Source: Caecibacteroides pullorum (GTDB taxonomy: Bacteria > Bacteroidota > Bacteroidia > Bacteroidales > Bacteroidaceae). From it: a stretch of DNA of 64,000 nt. The notes under the pieces are model-generated. The model did not search any database. It worked only from the letters and a program-made list of their open reading frames with translations, and had not been told where the DNA came from. Below, piece by piece: positions 8,412 through 19,144 of this stretch (positions within the stretch are counted from its first letter, which is position 1; each line of letters opens with the position of its first letter). A program made the translations under genes and the position numbers. The DNA lies in NCBI RefSeq assembly GCF_019239235.1, contig NZ_JAAZTS010000001.1, positions 1 through 64,000 on the forward strand, read 5' to 3'.

Positions 8412-10873
8412 ATGAACAGGCATGGGATAATGGGGCCGCTGACGGCGCTGGCCCACCGTGTAGAGCAGTTCGGCAAGGCACTGCCACAGGAAAAGGTGGC
8501 CCTGCACCTCGACAACACCAGCTATTATCAGGGCGACGACATCTGGTTTCAGTGTTACGTGGTGGCCTCCGGACTGAACCGTCCCACGGAGTGGAGCAAG
8601 ACGCTGTATGTGGAACTGCTCAACCCTGGAGGCGAGATTGTGTCCAAGCAGATTCTTCCTGTCAGGAACGGCCGTTGCCACGGCCACTTCGCCCTGACGC
8701 AATTGCCGTTCTATTCCGGCTTCTACGAGGTGCGGGCCTATACCAAATACATGTTGAACTTCGATGAGGCTTCGGTCTTCTCGCGCATCATCCCCGTCTT
8801 CGACAAGCCGGAGGTGCCGGGCCACTATGTGGAAAAGGAAATCAGCCCGCGGGTAGGCAAGTATCCGCAGGAACGCAAGCGGCCGCGGAAGGAGAAGAAA
8901 CTGAACCTCCGCTTCTATCCCGAAGGCGGCTATCTGGTGAAGGACGTGCCGGTGCGTGTGGCCTTCGAGGCGACGGATGCCTCACCTTTGCCACGGGCCA
9001 CGAAGGGAAAGGCTGCTTTACCTATACGGCCGGCGAGGAAGAAGGTCGGGCCGAAGTCATCTGGAATGAAAAACGATACCGTTTCGACCTGCCGGAAGCC
9101 AGGGAGCAGGGCTTTGCCTGTTCGGTGGACAACCTCAGCTCGCCGGACAGCCTGCTGGTGACGGTACAGAAGAACGCCCGTACGCCGGGCAGTATGCTGG
9201 GGATGGCGGTCATCGGCGGAGGGCAGCTCTACCACTTCAGCATGCTGACGGTCACCCGCAGCCGTCCCGTCCGCTTCGGGCTGGACAAGCGGGACCTACC
9301 CGTAGGCGTGGCGCAGGTCGTGTGGTTCGACCCTTCCGGCCGGCTGGTGGCCGACCGTCTGATTTTTGCCGGGCAGCCCGACACCCTGTCGGTGGCGGTC
9401 CGTTCGGACAAGGCTGCCTATCAGCCCTACGACTCCATCCGTCTGGACGTTGAAGTCCGGGATGCGGAAGGTCGCCCCGTGCAGGCGCCTCTCTCGGTTT
9501 CCGTGCGCGACGGCTGGCAGGAGATGGAGAACCGCCACAGCCTGCTGACCGACCTGCTGCTGATGTCGGACATCAAAGGATACGTCCACCGTCCTGCCTG
9601 GTATTTCGAGTCTGGTGACCTGGCGCACCGCCGTGCGCTGGACGAACTGCTGATGGTGCAGGGCTGGAGGCGGTACGACTGGGAGAGCATGGCTGGTGTA
9701 CGCCTCTTCGACCTGAAGTACCTGCCCGAACAGGGCATCGAGCTGCACGGCACGGTGGTGTCGATGGTGCGCAGCAAACCGCGTGCCGGGGTGGAAGTGT
9801 CTTCCTTCCTGAGCAGTCCCGGCGAAGACCCGGAGGTGGGCAGGCAGCAGTCCTTCGGCCTCTTTACTACCGACAGCTTGGGGCGTTTCTCCTTCGTCTC
9901 GCAGATAGAGGGGAAGTGGAATCTGATACTGGCCGTGACGAAGGAGGGCAAGAAGAAAGACCACCGCATCGTGCTGGACCGTGTGTTTGCTCCCGCGCCC
10001 CGCATGTATTCGCTGGCCGAGATGCAGGTACGGGTACCCGGCGAGGAACAGAAAGTCGGGCCGTCGGCCGACGAACCGGCCGATACGGTGCAGGTGGAGG
10101 AAGACTACAACCTGTTCCTTCAGGCCTACGAAGACTCGTTGCGCCGCCTGGGCATCGACGAGAAGATACACCACCTGGACGAGGTGGAGGTGAAAGCCCG
10201 CAAGCGCGACAAGGCCAGCGATGTCTATCAGGCCCGCACCAAGTCCATAGCCTACTACGACGTGGCCTCGGAGATGGACGACATTCAGGACCGGAACGGC
10301 TTTGTGGGCGACGACATCCACGAACTGATGAGGAACATGAATCCCGATTTCTATACGCAGTTCAGTCCGTCGGGCGAGGAGTATTTGTTCTACAAAGGCC
10401 GTCTGGCTTTGTTTGTCATCAACTATGAGCGTACCCGCCACGAGGAAATGGACTTCAACAAATATCGTAGTCTGACGCTGGAGTCCATCAAGTCCATCTA
10501 CATCAGCGAGGATCTTGGGACCATGTGCCGCTACGCCGACCCGCGGTTCACGCCGATGAACATCGACAAACTGTATGGTTGTGTCGTATTGATTGAAACG
10601 AAACCGGAGGGAGAAATACCTGCCAAGGGGGCGAAAGGTGTGCGCAAGACGTGGCTTGAGGGCTATAGCAAGGTTAAAGAGTTCTATTCGCCGGATTATC
10701 GGGTGCTGCCTCGTGAGGAAGATTACCGCCGGACACTGTACTGGCAGCCGGAACTGATGACCGACGAGCAGGGATGTGCTACGGTGCGCTTCTTCAACAA
10801 CAGCCGTTGCCGCTACCCGCGCGTCACGGTCAATGTGCTCGATTCTGACGGGCGTATCGGTAGCCTGGAATAA
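8412..10873 (+). pseudogene. Disrupted macroglobulin-like (MG2-type) surface protein gene
   Basis: Two reading frames together make one large Bacteroidetes surface protein. The first (8412-9161) keeps sense up to about 8980 (ending near RVAFEATDA) and then turns into nonsense. The second frame resumes sense at about 8981 (LTFATGHEGKGCFTY) and continues to 10873. Typical homologues have about 20 more residues at this junction, so a short out-of-frame deletion fits better than a one-base error. The first frame also starts at MNRHGIMGPL with no visible signal peptide, although this kind of protein is exported. Both points suggest a decayed gene. The C-terminal half contains a carboxypeptidase-regulatory/plug-like segment (about 10240-10640). 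An assembly error remains possible. Confidence 0.7.
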
Positions 10874-10917
10874 TAATCCGACTTGATTTGTATGTATTTG
10901 ATAAGTCGATAGTTATC

Positions 10918-11065
10918 AGTTTATTTTCGTTTGCGGAAAATAAACTGCCAGTTTACTGGCTTTAAACTGTCGGTTTACTCCGTTTAAACTGCGAGTTTAA
11001 AGCTTTTAAACTGACAGTTTAACGCCTTTGAACTGGTAGTATACTGCGTTTGAACTGATTGGTCA
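10918..11065. repeat. 22-base-period array of 15-base palindromes
   Basis: Six units start at 10941, 10963, 10985, 11007, 11029 and 11051, exactly 22 bases apart. Each is a 7-1-7 palindrome of the type TAAACTG-N-CAGTTTA followed by a 7-base spacer (ctggctt, ctccgtt, aagcttt, acgcctt, ctgcgtt). The last two units are degenerate. The array is preceded by a hairpin, 10918-10947, in which CAGTTTATTTTC pairs with GAAAATAAACTG. It lies between the convergent ends of the broken surface-protein gene and alaS. Function unknown. Confidence 0.85.
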
Positions 11066-11100
11066 GCACAGGGGAAGCTGGCGGATAACGCTTGCTGACA

Positions 11101-11142
11101 AAAAAAGAGGGCATATCCCGATTGGGATACACCCTCTTTTCT
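11101..11142. terminator. Bidirectional terminator between converging genes
   Basis: AAAAAAGAGGG-CATATCCC pairs with GGGATAC-ACCCTCTTTT around the loop GATT. A-tract and T-tract flank the stem, so it can end transcription from either side, including alaS. Confidence 0.85.
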
Positions 11143-11179
11143 TATTTCAGGCTGGCAGCCTACCGATGCGGTTGACGCA

Positions 11180-13798
11180 TCAGAGTCCTGCCAGTTCTAC
11201 AATCTTGTCGACTGCTGCATTCAGGCCGTCGGGGTTCTTGCCACCGGCTGTTGCGAAGTGGGGCTGACCGCCACCGCCACCCAGAATGAGTTTGGCGGCT
11301 TCCTTCACCAGGGCGCCGGCCTTCAGGCCATTGGCCACCAGGTTGTCGCTCAGCATGACGGTGAGCATCGGCTTGCCTTCGAACTCGGTGCCGGCCACGA
11401 AGAACAGGTTCTCCGTGATCTGGCCGCGCAGCTGGAAGGCAATGTTCTTCACTGTCTCGGCGGGCAGGGGAGCGCAGAACTTGATGAGCTTCACGCCGTT
11501 CACTTCCTTGATGCTCTGCAACAATTTTTCTTTCAGCAGGGCTTCCTTTTCCTTCATGAATTCCTCTACCTGCTTTTTCAGTCCGGCATTCTCCTCGATG
11601 TACTTGCGGATGGTTCCGCCCAGGTCGGGGGCGTTGTTGAAGAGTGCTTTCAGGTCGCGGATGGTATCTTGCAGTGTATCAATCAACTCTTCTACACGGG
11701 CACCTGTATAGGCCTCGATACGGCGTACACCAGCTGCTACAGAGCTTTCGGAGATGATTTTCACCATGCCGATATTACCCGTAGCGGCTACGTGCGTACC
11801 ACCACAGAACTCGATGGACGAGCCGAACTGGATGACGCGGACGTGGTCGCCGTACTTCTCACCGAAGAGGGCGATGGCGCCCAGTTCCTTGGCTTCCTCG
11901 ATAGGAATGTTGCGGTATTCCTTCAAAGGAATGTTGGCGCGGATCTTGGCGTTGACCAGATGCTCTACCTGACGCAGTTGCTCGTCGGTCACCTTTTGGA
12001 AGTGTGAGAAGTCGAAACGCAGCGAGTCTGGCGTAACCAGCGAACCTTTCTGCTCTACGTGGTCGCCCAGCACGGTGTGCAGTGCTTCGTCCAGCAGGTG
12101 CGTACACGAGTGGTTGGCGGCGCAGGCGGCGCGCTTGTCGGTGTCCACGCAGGCCATCATGGGTGCGTCGAGGTGTTCGGGCAGCTTCTTGGCCAGGTGG
12201 ATGGGCAGGTTGTTCTCTTTCTTGGTGTCGATGATGTCGATGGTCTCGAACTCGCTTACCAATACACCCGTATCGCCTACCTGACCACCGCTTTCAGCGT
12301 AGAACGGAGTCTTGTCCAGCACAATCTGGTAGAGTGTTTGGTTTTTCTGCTTCACCTGGCGGTAGCGCAGGATGCTGGTTTCATATTCTGTATAGTCGTA
12401 ACCTACAAATTCGGTGGTACCTTCCTTCAGCGTAATCCAGTCGCCGGTCTCTACGGCGGCGGCATTGCGGGCACGCTGCTTCTGCTGCTGCATCTCGGCA
12501 TCGAATTCCTTCGTGTCGGCTGTCATACCGTTCTCGCGCAGGATGAGTTCGGTCAGGTCGAGCGGGAAGCCGAAGGTGTCGTATAGCGTAAAGGCGTCCT
12601 TGCCGCTGATTTCGGTCTTGCCGGTAGCCTTGGCCTCGGCCATGGTCTTTTCGAGCAGGCGGATACCCGTCTCCAGTGTGCGCAGGAAGGCTTCTTCCTC
12701 TTCCTTGATAACCTTGGCGATGAGGTCCTTCTGGGCGTTCAGTTCGGGGTAGGCGGCTCCCATGTTGTCTATCAGCACGGGCAGCAGCTTGTACATGAAC
12801 GACTGCTTCTGACCCAGGAAAGTGTAGCCATAGCGGACGGCACGGCGCAGGATGCGGCGGATGACGTAGCCGGCCTTGGCGTTGCTGGGCAGCTGTCCGT
12901 CGGTGATGGAGAAGGCGATGGTACGGATGTGGTCGGCAATGACGCGCATGGCCACGTCCTTCTGCTTGTCTTCGCCATACTTGGCACCAGCCATGGCGGC
13001 GATGGCCTGGATGAGTGGCTGGAAGACGTCGGTGTCATAGTTGGACGTCTTGCCCTGCATGGCCATACAGAGACGCTCGAAGCCCATACCGGTATCGATT
13101 ACCTTGGCGGGCAGACCTTCGAGGCTGCCGTCGGCCTTGCGGTTGAACTGCATGAACACGAGGTTCCATATCTCGATGACCTGCGGATGGTCGTGGTTCA
13201 CCATGTCGCGGCCGGGTATCTGCTTCTTTTCTTCTTCGGAACGGAGGTCGATGTGGATTTCCGAGCACGGACCGCAGGGACCTGTATCGCCCATTTCCCA
13301 GAAGTTGTCATGCTTGTTACCGTTGATGATGTGGTCCTTCGGCAGGAACTGTTCCCAGTAGGAAGCAGCTTCATCGTCGCGGCTCAGGCCTTCTTCGGGG
13401 CTGCCTTCGAAGACGGTAGCATAGAGGTTTTCGGGGTTGATCTTCAGCACGTCCACCAGGTATTCCCAGGCCCAGGAGATGGCTTCCTTCTTGAAGTAGT
13501 CGCCGAACGACCAGTTGCCCAGCATCTCGAACATAGTGTGGTGATACGTGTCGTGTCCCACTTCTTCCAGGTCGTTGTGCTTTCCGCTGACGCGCAGGCA
13601 CTTCTGTGAGTCGGCCACTCTTTTATATTTGGCGGGATGATTGCCCAGGATGATGTCTTTGAACTGGTTCATACCTGCGTTGGTAAACATCAGCGTAGGG
13701 TCGTCCTTAATCACCATGGGAGCGGAAGGGACGATGTGGTGTCCCTTGCTTTCGAAGAAACTCTTGAACGAGTCTCTGATTTCGTTTGCAGTCAACAT
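11180..13798 (-). CDS. alaS: Alanine--tRNA ligase
   Basis: 872 residues, the usual AlaRS length. It charges tRNA-Ala in the cytoplasm. The class II catalytic core comes first ([36 protein letters not shown]). A tRNA-recognition helical region follows, then the editing domain with the zinc-type His/Cys set ([13 protein letters not shown] and [10 protein letters not shown]). The C-terminal C-Ala/DHHA1 domain has a glycine-rich [14 protein letters not shown]. The gene is divergent from the M23 peptidase gene. A -7 box TATCTTTG on the minus strand at 13950-13957 predicts a 5' leader of about 140 bases, in which I see no T-box-like feature. Confidence 0.97.
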   Translation of the reverse strand: MLTANEIRDSFKSFFESKGHHIVPSAPMVIKDDPTLMFTNAGMNQFKDIILGNHPAKYKRVADSQKCLRVSGKHNDLEEVGHDTYHHTMFEMLGNWSFGDYFKKEAISWAWEYLVDVLKINPENLYATVFEGSPEEGLSRDDEAASYWEQFLPKDHIINGNKHDNFWEMGDTGPCGPCSEIHIDLRSEEEKKQIPGRDMVNHDHPQVIEIWNLVFMQFNRKADGSLEGLPAKVIDTGMGFERLCMAMQGKTSNYDTDVFQPLIQAIAAMAGAKYGEDKQKDVAMRVIADHIRTIAFSITDGQLPSNAKAGYVIRRILRRAVRYGYTFLGQKQSFMYKLLPVLIDNMGAAYPELNAQKDLIAKVIKEEEEAFLRTLETGIRLLEKTMAEAKATGKTEISGKDAFTLYDTFGFPLDLTELILRENGMTADTKEFDAEMQQQKQRARNAAAVETGDWITLKEGTTEFVGYDYTEYETSILRYRQVKQKNQTLYQIVLDKTPFYAESGGQVGDTGVLVSEFETIDIIDTKKENNLPIHLAKKLPEHLDAPMMACVDTDKRAACAANHSCTHLLDEALHTVLGDHVEQKGSLVTPDSLRFDFSHFQKVTDEQLRQVEHLVNAKIRANIPLKEYRNIPIEEAKELGAIALFGEKYGDHVRVIQFGSSIEFCGGTHVAATGNIGMVKIISESSVAAGVRRIEAYTGARVEELIDTLQDTIRDLKALFNNAPDLGGTIRKYIEENAGLKKQVEEFMKEKEALLKEKLLQSIKEVNGVKLIKFCAPLPAETVKNIAFQLRGQITENLFFVAGTEFEGKPMLTVMLSDNLVANGLKAGALVKEAAKLILGGGGGQPHFATAGGKNPDGLNAAVDKIVELAGL

Positions 13799-13949
13799 AT
13801 ACTATCTAATTTTTTAAGTTTCAGAATACTGAGGTTTTTCAAGTTAGCTGATGGCTTGCCCCTGATTCTTTTGCAGGGTGGGAACATTCTGCTTGTTGGA
13901 AAACGGAATGTGCAAAAGCTCAATAACTTAAAAACTCAAAAAAACTGTG

Positions 13950-13977
13950 CAAAGATAGCTTGTTTTTATTACTTTTG
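13950..13977. promoter_or_regulatory. Divergent promoter pair, alaS and M23 peptidase
   Basis: On the minus strand, TATCTTTG occupies 13957-13950 and points to alaS. On the plus strand, TACTTTTG occupies 13970-13977 and points to the peptidase gene at 14009. The two -7 boxes lie 12 bases apart, so the two polymerases would compete. -33 boxes are weak. Confidence 0.55.
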
Positions 13978-14008
13978 CCGCATAGACCACTGAAATATTT
14001 CCAAAAAG

Positions 14009-14977
14009 ATGCGCAAAGTATACTATATATACAATCCTCAGACGCAGACCTACGACCGCATTTATCCTACGATGAAGCAGCGGGCAATGAGTTATCTGCG
14101 CCGTCTTTTTATTGGCATGGGACTGGGAGCGGGCAGTTTTATTGTGCTTCTGCTCATCTTCGGTTCGCCCTCGGAAAAGGAATTGAGGATGGAAAACAGC
14201 CAGTTGCAGGCTCAATACAATGTGCTTTCGCGTCGGATGGATGAGGCTATCGGCGTGTTGCAGGATATCCAGCAACGCGATGACAATCTCTATCGGGTCA
14301 TCTTCATGGCCGACCCTGTGCCGACAGCTATTCGCCAGGGGGGATATGGTGGAACCAACCGTTACGAACACCTGATGAAGATGGCTAACTCGGAGCTGGT
14401 AGTACATACCACGCAGAAGATGGATATGCTTACGAAGCAACTCTATATTCAGTCGCGTTCGTTCGATGACGTTGCACGCATGTGCAAGCAGCATGATGAG
14501 ATGCTTCGTTGTATTCCAGCCATACAGCCCATTTCAAATAAGGATTTGAAGCAGACGGCTTCGGGCTATGGCACACGTGTCGATCCGATTTATGGCACGA
14601 CTAAATTCCATTCGGGCATGGACTTCTCTGCCCATCCAGGTACAGACGTTTATGCGACGGGCGATGGTACGGTGGTGAAGATGGGATGGCAGACTGGATA
14701 TGGCAATACCATCATCATTGATCATGGTTTTGGCTATCAGACGTGGTATGCCCACTTGCAGGACTTTCGTACGAAGCTGGGTAAGAAAGTGGTACGCGGT
14801 GAAGTGATAGGCGGCGTGGGCAGTACTGGTAAGAGTACCGGTCCGCATTTGCATTATGAGGTTCACGTCAAAGGGCAGGTGGTCAATCCCGTCAATTATT
14901 ACTTTATGGATCTGAGTGCCGAGGATTATGACCGCATGATACAGATTGCAGCCAACCAGGGTAAGGTGCTGGATTAG
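14009..14977 (+). CDS. M23-family metallopeptidase (LytM-type), membrane-anchored
   Basis: 322 residues. A single transmembrane helix lies at about 36-54 (LFIGMGLGAGSFIVLLLIF), followed by a coiled coil (about 55-95) and a C-terminal peptidase M23 domain (about 195-300). Zinc-ligand motifs are HSGMDFSAHPG (His and Asp of HxxxD) and the HLHYEV motif, with YAHL before it. It should sit in the inner membrane with its enzyme in the periplasm, cutting peptidoglycan cross-links or acting as an activator of amidases. The MerR-like gene follows 50 bases later. Confidence 0.93.
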   Translation: MRKVYYIYNPQTQTYDRIYPTMKQRAMSYLRRLFIGMGLGAGSFIVLLLIFGSPSEKELRMENSQLQAQYNVLSRRMDEAIGVLQDIQQRDDNLYRVIFMADPVPTAIRQGGYGGTNRYEHLMKMANSELVVHTTQKMDMLTKQLYIQSRSFDDVARMCKQHDEMLRCIPAIQPISNKDLKQTASGYGTRVDPIYGTTKFHSGMDFSAHPGTDVYATGDGTVVKMGWQTGYGNTIIIDHGFGYQTWYAHLQDFRTKLGKKVVRGEVIGGVGSTGKSTGPHLHYEVHVKGQVVNPVNYYFMDLSAEDYDRMIQIAANQGKVLD

Positions 14978-15027
14978 TCGAGAGAGTTATGTATTATTTA
15001 TCGTCAGATTGTTAAATAATTGCTTCC

Positions 15028-15435
15028 GTGTTGAATATCGATAAGAACTTGAAGTTGTATTACTCAATCAGTGAAGTCGCCGAGATGTTCGGGGTTAACG
15101 AGTCGCTGCTTCGATATTGGGAGAAAGAGTTTCCTCAGCTTTGTCCTAAGAAAGCTGGGCGTGGTGTTCGCCAGTATCGTAAGGAGGATGTAGAGACAGT
15201 GAGGCTGATTTACCATCTGGTGAAGGAACGGGGCATGACACTGCCCGGCGCCCGTCAGCGTCTGAGGGACAACAAGGAAGCCACGTTGCGCAATTACGAA
15301 ATCGTGGATCGTTTGAAGACTATCCGTGAGGAATTGTTGTCCATGCGCGATGCGCTCGATGCCTTCACTTACGACGACCTGGAGGCGTTGAAGGAAAACA
15401 TCGGGAGCTTGCAGTCACCGCCAGAGGAACGTTAG
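15028..15435 (+). CDS. MerR-family transcriptional regulator
   Basis: 135 residues starting with GTG (TTG at 15031 is an alternative). The N-terminal winged-helix contains YYSISEVAEMFGVNESLLRYWEKEF, the MerR HTH signature, followed by RQYRKEDVETVRLIYHLVKERGMTLPGARQRL. A short coiled-coil region closes the protein. No cysteine-rich ligand site is visible, so the signal it senses is unknown. Its 3' end overlaps the end of the convergent rsh gene by four bases. Confidence 0.9.
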   Translation: MLNIDKNLKLYYSISEVAEMFGVNESLLRYWEKEFPQLCPKKAGRGVRQYRKEDVETVRLIYHLVKERGMTLPGARQRLRDNKEATLRNYEIVDRLKTIREELLSMRDALDAFTYDDLEALKENIGSLQSPPEER

Positions 15436-17711
15436 TCTTCGATTCTTGATACCTGCTTGATGTTCTGCACCTGCTTCAGGTTGTTGCAGATGGTGCGTAC
15501 GTCGTCCACATCGTGTACGTAGAGCTGTATTTTCCCTTCAAAGATACCATCGTTGGTTTCCATGGTCAGTTTGCGGATATTGACATTCAGCTGACGCGAG
15601 ATGACCTGTGTCACTTCATTCAGTAGTCCTACATTGTCTATACCTTTGATATAGATGGTTACAAGGAAGGAAAGTTCCTTGTGTGTATCCCATTGGGTAG
15701 CTATGATACGATTGCCGTAGCTGCTTTTCAGACGGGCTGCTACAGGGCATTGGCGCTTATGGATAATGACTTGATTGTTCTCGTTGATGTAGCCTAACAC
15801 GTCGTCACCTGGGATGGGGTGGCAACAGTCGGCCATGATGTATTCTTTGGAGATCGCTTCTTCGGTCAGTTTCAGGATCTTTTTGGTATCTATCTTTTCC
15901 TGTTGTACTTTCTCTTGTGAACCTTTTCCTTCATTTGTATCTTTTTCTTCTTTTCCATTGCCGAACGAGAAGGATAGTAGCTTTTTCCAACTCTTTTCCT
16001 GTTTCTCCTTGAAGGCATTGCGGTCAGCATCGCCCAGCACCAGTTTCTTGCTGCCGATGGCAACCAACAGTTCGTCGTGGGTATGGAAGTTGTGCAGGCG
16101 TGTCAGTTTGTTCAAAGACACTTCATCCATACGGATCCCCTCTGCATTAAGGAATTCGGCTAAAATCTTTTCTCCCTCCTTTTGGTTGGCTTTGGCTTCT
16201 TTGCGCAGAATGGAGGCTATTTTGGCACGTGCACGTGCTGTGGTGGCATAGTTCATCCATTCGGGTTGCACGCGTTGCGATTTCGAGGTAAGTATTTCTA
16301 CCTGGTCACCGCTTTGTAGTTTGTGGCTCAGGGGGACCAGCTTGTGGTTGACCTGTGCACCGATACAGTGGCTGCCGATATCGGTGTGTAGGGAGAAGGC
16401 AAAGTCTAGGGCCGTACAGTTCTGGGGCATGGTCTTCAGGTCGCCCTTGGGTGTGAACACAAATATCTCGGACGCGAAGAGATTCAGCTTGATGGTGTCG
16501 AGGAAGTCGATAGCGTCAGGTTGCGGATCATCTAGAATCTCTTTAATGGTTCTCAGCCATTTTTCCAGTTCGCCTTCGTCTTCACTACCGCCGCCTTCTT
16601 TGTATTTCCAGTGGGCGGCAAAGCCCTGTTCGGCCACGTCGTTCATGCGTTCGCTACGGATCTGTACTTCGATCCACTGGCCGTTGTTGCCCATCAGGGT
16701 GACGTGAAGCGCCTGATAACCGTTGGCTTTCGGGTGGCTTACCCAGTCGCGCAGTCGGTCGGGGTGGGGCTTGTATATCTTGGAAATAGCTACATAGATG
16801 TCGAAACAGTCATTCAGTTCTTCTTCCAGATTCTTGGGCGTGAAGATGATGCGGACGGCCAGGATGTCGTAGATTTCTTCGAAGGGAACATGCTTGGTCT
16901 GCATCTTGTTCCAGATGGAGTAAATGGACTTGACACGTGCCAAAATATGGTACTTCATGCCCATTTTGTCCAGTTGGGCACGGATAGGAGCCGTGAAGTC
17001 CTTGAAAACCTTGTCGCGTTCGGCGGCTGTAGCTTCCAGCTTCTTCTCGATGACTTCATATTCCTCAGGATGTTCATATTTGAAGCTGAGATTTTCCAGT
17101 TCGGTCTTGATCTTGTAGAGGCCCAAGCGGTTGGCCAGTGGGGCATAAATGTACATGGTTTCACCGGCAATTTTGTATTGCTTGCTGGGAAGCATGGAGC
17201 CGAGGGTGCGCATGTTGTGAAGTCGGTCGGCAATCTTGATGAGGATGACGCGGATGTCATCGCTCATTGTAAGCAGCAGCTTTTTGAAGTTTTCAGCCTG
17301 TGCGGAAGCCTTGTCGCCAAAGATACCACCTGAGATTTTGGTCAGTCCGTCTACAATCTGGGCAATCTTAGGGCCAAAGATGTTTTCGATGTCTTCTACT
17401 GTGTAATCAGTATCTTCTACAACATCGTGCAGCAGAGCTGAGCAGATGGAGGTTGAACCCAATCCGATTTCGGTGCACACAATCTTGGCTACGGCGATGG
17501 GGTGAAGAATGTAGGGTTCGCCCGAGCGTCGTTTGATGCCTTTGTGTGCCTGGTTGGCGAAGTTGAATGCTTTGGTGATGATTTCAACACGCTTGCGGTG
17601 TTTGGTAGCCAGATAGCAGTTCAGCAAGTCCTGAAAAGCTTCCTGTATCATCGCTTCTTCCGCTTTCTCTTTCTCTTTCAGATCAAGGTTCTCTTCCATA
17701 TCCGTATCCAA
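15432..17711 (-). CDS. rsh: RelA/SpoT-family (p)ppGpp synthetase/hydrolase
   Basis: 759 residues, full-length bifunctional Rsh. The N-terminal HD hydrolase domain shows YILHPIAVAKIV and HDVVEDTDYT. The synthetase domain shows YEVIEKK and the nucleotide-binding region DWVSHPKANGYQALH. A TGS domain (IFVFTPKGDLKTMP) and a C-terminal ACT domain (about 685-759) follow. It controls the stringent response. The HD motif is intact, so hydrolase activity is expected. An acidic/Lys-rich stretch, KEEKDTNEGKGSQEKVQQEK (about residues 601-620), forms a low-complexity linker before the C-terminal region. It heads the minus-strand region that contains the par genes. Confidence 0.96.
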   Translation of the reverse strand: MDTDMEENLDLKEKEKAEEAMIQEAFQDLLNCYLATKHRKRVEIITKAFNFANQAHKGIKRRSGEPYILHPIAVAKIVCTEIGLGSTSICSALLHDVVEDTDYTVEDIENIFGPKIAQIVDGLTKISGGIFGDKASAQAENFKKLLLTMSDDIRVILIKIADRLHNMRTLGSMLPSKQYKIAGETMYIYAPLANRLGLYKIKTELENLSFKYEHPEEYEVIEKKLEATAAERDKVFKDFTAPIRAQLDKMGMKYHILARVKSIYSIWNKMQTKHVPFEEIYDILAVRIIFTPKNLEEELNDCFDIYVAISKIYKPHPDRLRDWVSHPKANGYQALHVTLMGNNGQWIEVQIRSERMNDVAEQGFAAHWKYKEGGGSEDEGELEKWLRTIKEILDDPQPDAIDFLDTIKLNLFASEIFVFTPKGDLKTMPQNCTALDFAFSLHTDIGSHCIGAQVNHKLVPLSHKLQSGDQVEILTSKSQRVQPEWMNYATTARARAKIASILRKEAKANQKEGEKILAEFLNAEGIRMDEVSLNKLTRLHNFHTHDELLVAIGSKKLVLGDADRNAFKEKQEKSWKKLLSFSFGNGKEEKDTNEGKGSQEKVQQEKIDTKKILKLTEEAISKEYIMADCCHPIPGDDVLGYINENNQVIIHKRQCPVAARLKSSYGNRIIATQWDTHKELSFLVTIYIKGIDNVGLLNEVTQVISRQLNVNIRKLTMETNDGIFEGKIQLYVHDVDDVRTICNNLKQVQNIKQVSRIED

Positions 17712-17825
17712 TTTACTTCACTTTCTGCAAAAATAAGCAAATTTTGACATCGGACAAGCATTTTGTCGTTTAAAACATCGGTTATGCCCGAATTATTTGG
17801 AAGAGGCGGTAAGGTAAGTATACTT

Positions 17826-19106
17826 TTACTTGTATATCTTCAGCGTCTTTCCTGCGCGGATATTGTTGCCTCGCAGGCCATTCCAGCTACGCAGCTTGCT
17901 GACACTGACACCATAACGTTGTGCGATTCCACCCAGCGTGTCACCATTCTTTATCTTGTAGTAGATGGGCTTGCCATTGCCAGCTACGGCTTTGGAAGTA
18001 TTGCTACTGGCCACGGATACGGTACGGCGATTTTTGAACAGCTCGGCCTGGCGGTGGTTGTAGATGGTGTCTTGGTTGTCTATAAAGGTGCTGATGGCAT
18101 TCATGGGGAGGCGCAGGGTTTGCGGCTTGCTGTCACCTGGGATAATGCTGCGTTTGTATTGCGGGTTGAGGCTCTTGAGTTCGTCCATCGGTACGTGGCA
18201 GATGTCAACGATTTGCTCGAAGTGCAGGTTGCGGCTTACCTGGATGGTGTCTGTAGCCTCAGGAATGTTGGTTTCCATCGGGCAGATATTGTGCTTGCAG
18301 TAGTAGGACATGATGTAGTTGGCCGCAATGAAAGCAGGTACGTAGCCACGTGTTTCACGGGGCAGATAGTTATAGATGGCCCAATAGTCGGTCTTGCCTC
18401 CTGCCCGACGAATGGCCTTGTTGATGGTGCCGGGACCGCAGTTGTAGGCGGCGATGACCAGATTCCAGTCGTTGTAGATGCCGTAAAGGTCTTTCAGATA
18501 GCGTGCTGCAGCCCAAGTGGCCTTGATGGGGTCGCGGCGTTCGTCTACGAGGCTGTTGCTTTCCAAACCATAGAGTTTGCCCGTCTGAAGCATGAATTGC
18601 CAAAGTCCGGCAGCGCCCGCGCGCGATACGGCCGAGGGGTTCAGGGCCGATTCGATGATGGGCAGGTATTTCAGTTCGAGAGGCAGGTCGTAGGCATCAA
18701 GGGCCTTTTCGAAAATAGGCATGTAGAAATTGCAGGCGCTGAGCATGAAGGCCACCTGATTGCGCAGGCGGGTGGCGTACATGTCGATGAACTTGCGTAC
18801 GATTTCATTGTAGGGCATCTCCATAATGACCGGCATGCGTGACAGGCGGTCGATGTAGATGGAGTCGCTGAACAGCGGATTTTCATGCGAAGTGCTGCAA
18901 TCCTTTCCCAAGTCGATGTAGGTCTTGGCTTTCCAGTCGTTCAGCAGGCTGTCCAGCGGATAGGTCATGCTTCGTGGCAGGTCGATGGTTTCTTCGCGTT
19001 GAGTTCCGTTTTCGTTGATGACTACGTTTACACTTTCCTGCGCATGGAGAGGGGCGGCCAGGAAGGTGGCGAACATCAGGGCGGAACTTATGATCAATTT
19101 CTTCAT
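17826..19106 (-). CDS. Lytic transglycosylase with LysM domain (MltD-like)
   Basis: 426 residues. I start it at ATG 19106 (MKKLIISSALMF), which opens a clear signal peptide ending in HAQ; the longer open frame upstream encodes arginine-rich nonsense that overlaps the preceding gene. The SLT domain (about 105-270) contains the catalytic Glu in IIESALNPSAVSRAGAAGLW. A C-terminal LysM motif (about 380-425) reads YKIKNGDTLGGIAQRYGVS. It should cleave glycan strands in the periplasm. The order parA-parB-DUF5683-mltD-rsh is common in Bacteroides. Confidence 0.94.
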   Translation of the reverse strand: MKKLIISSALMFATFLAAPLHAQESVNVVINENGTQREETIDLPRSMTYPLDSLLNDWKAKTYIDLGKDCSTSHENPLFSDSIYIDRLSRMPVIMEMPYNEIVRKFIDMYATRLRNQVAFMLSACNFYMPIFEKALDAYDLPLELKYLPIIESALNPSAVSRAGAAGLWQFMLQTGKLYGLESNSLVDERRDPIKATWAAARYLKDLYGIYNDWNLVIAAYNCGPGTINKAIRRAGGKTDYWAIYNYLPRETRGYVPAFIAANYIMSYYCKHNICPMETNIPEATDTIQVSRNLHFEQIVDICHVPMDELKSLNPQYKRSIIPGDSKPQTLRLPMNAISTFIDNQDTIYNHRQAELFKNRRTVSVASSNTSKAVAGNGKPIYYKIKNGDTLGGIAQRYGVSVSKLRSWNGLRGNNIRAGKTLKIYK

Positions 19107-19144
19107 ATTCTTTCTATATCGGTTTGGTGGTGAGTATTCGTTTT

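Noticed and set aside
13799..13950. T-box or other riboswitch in the alaS leader
   Set aside because: A leader of about 140 bases is predicted but I see no T-box motif, specifier stem or terminator in it.
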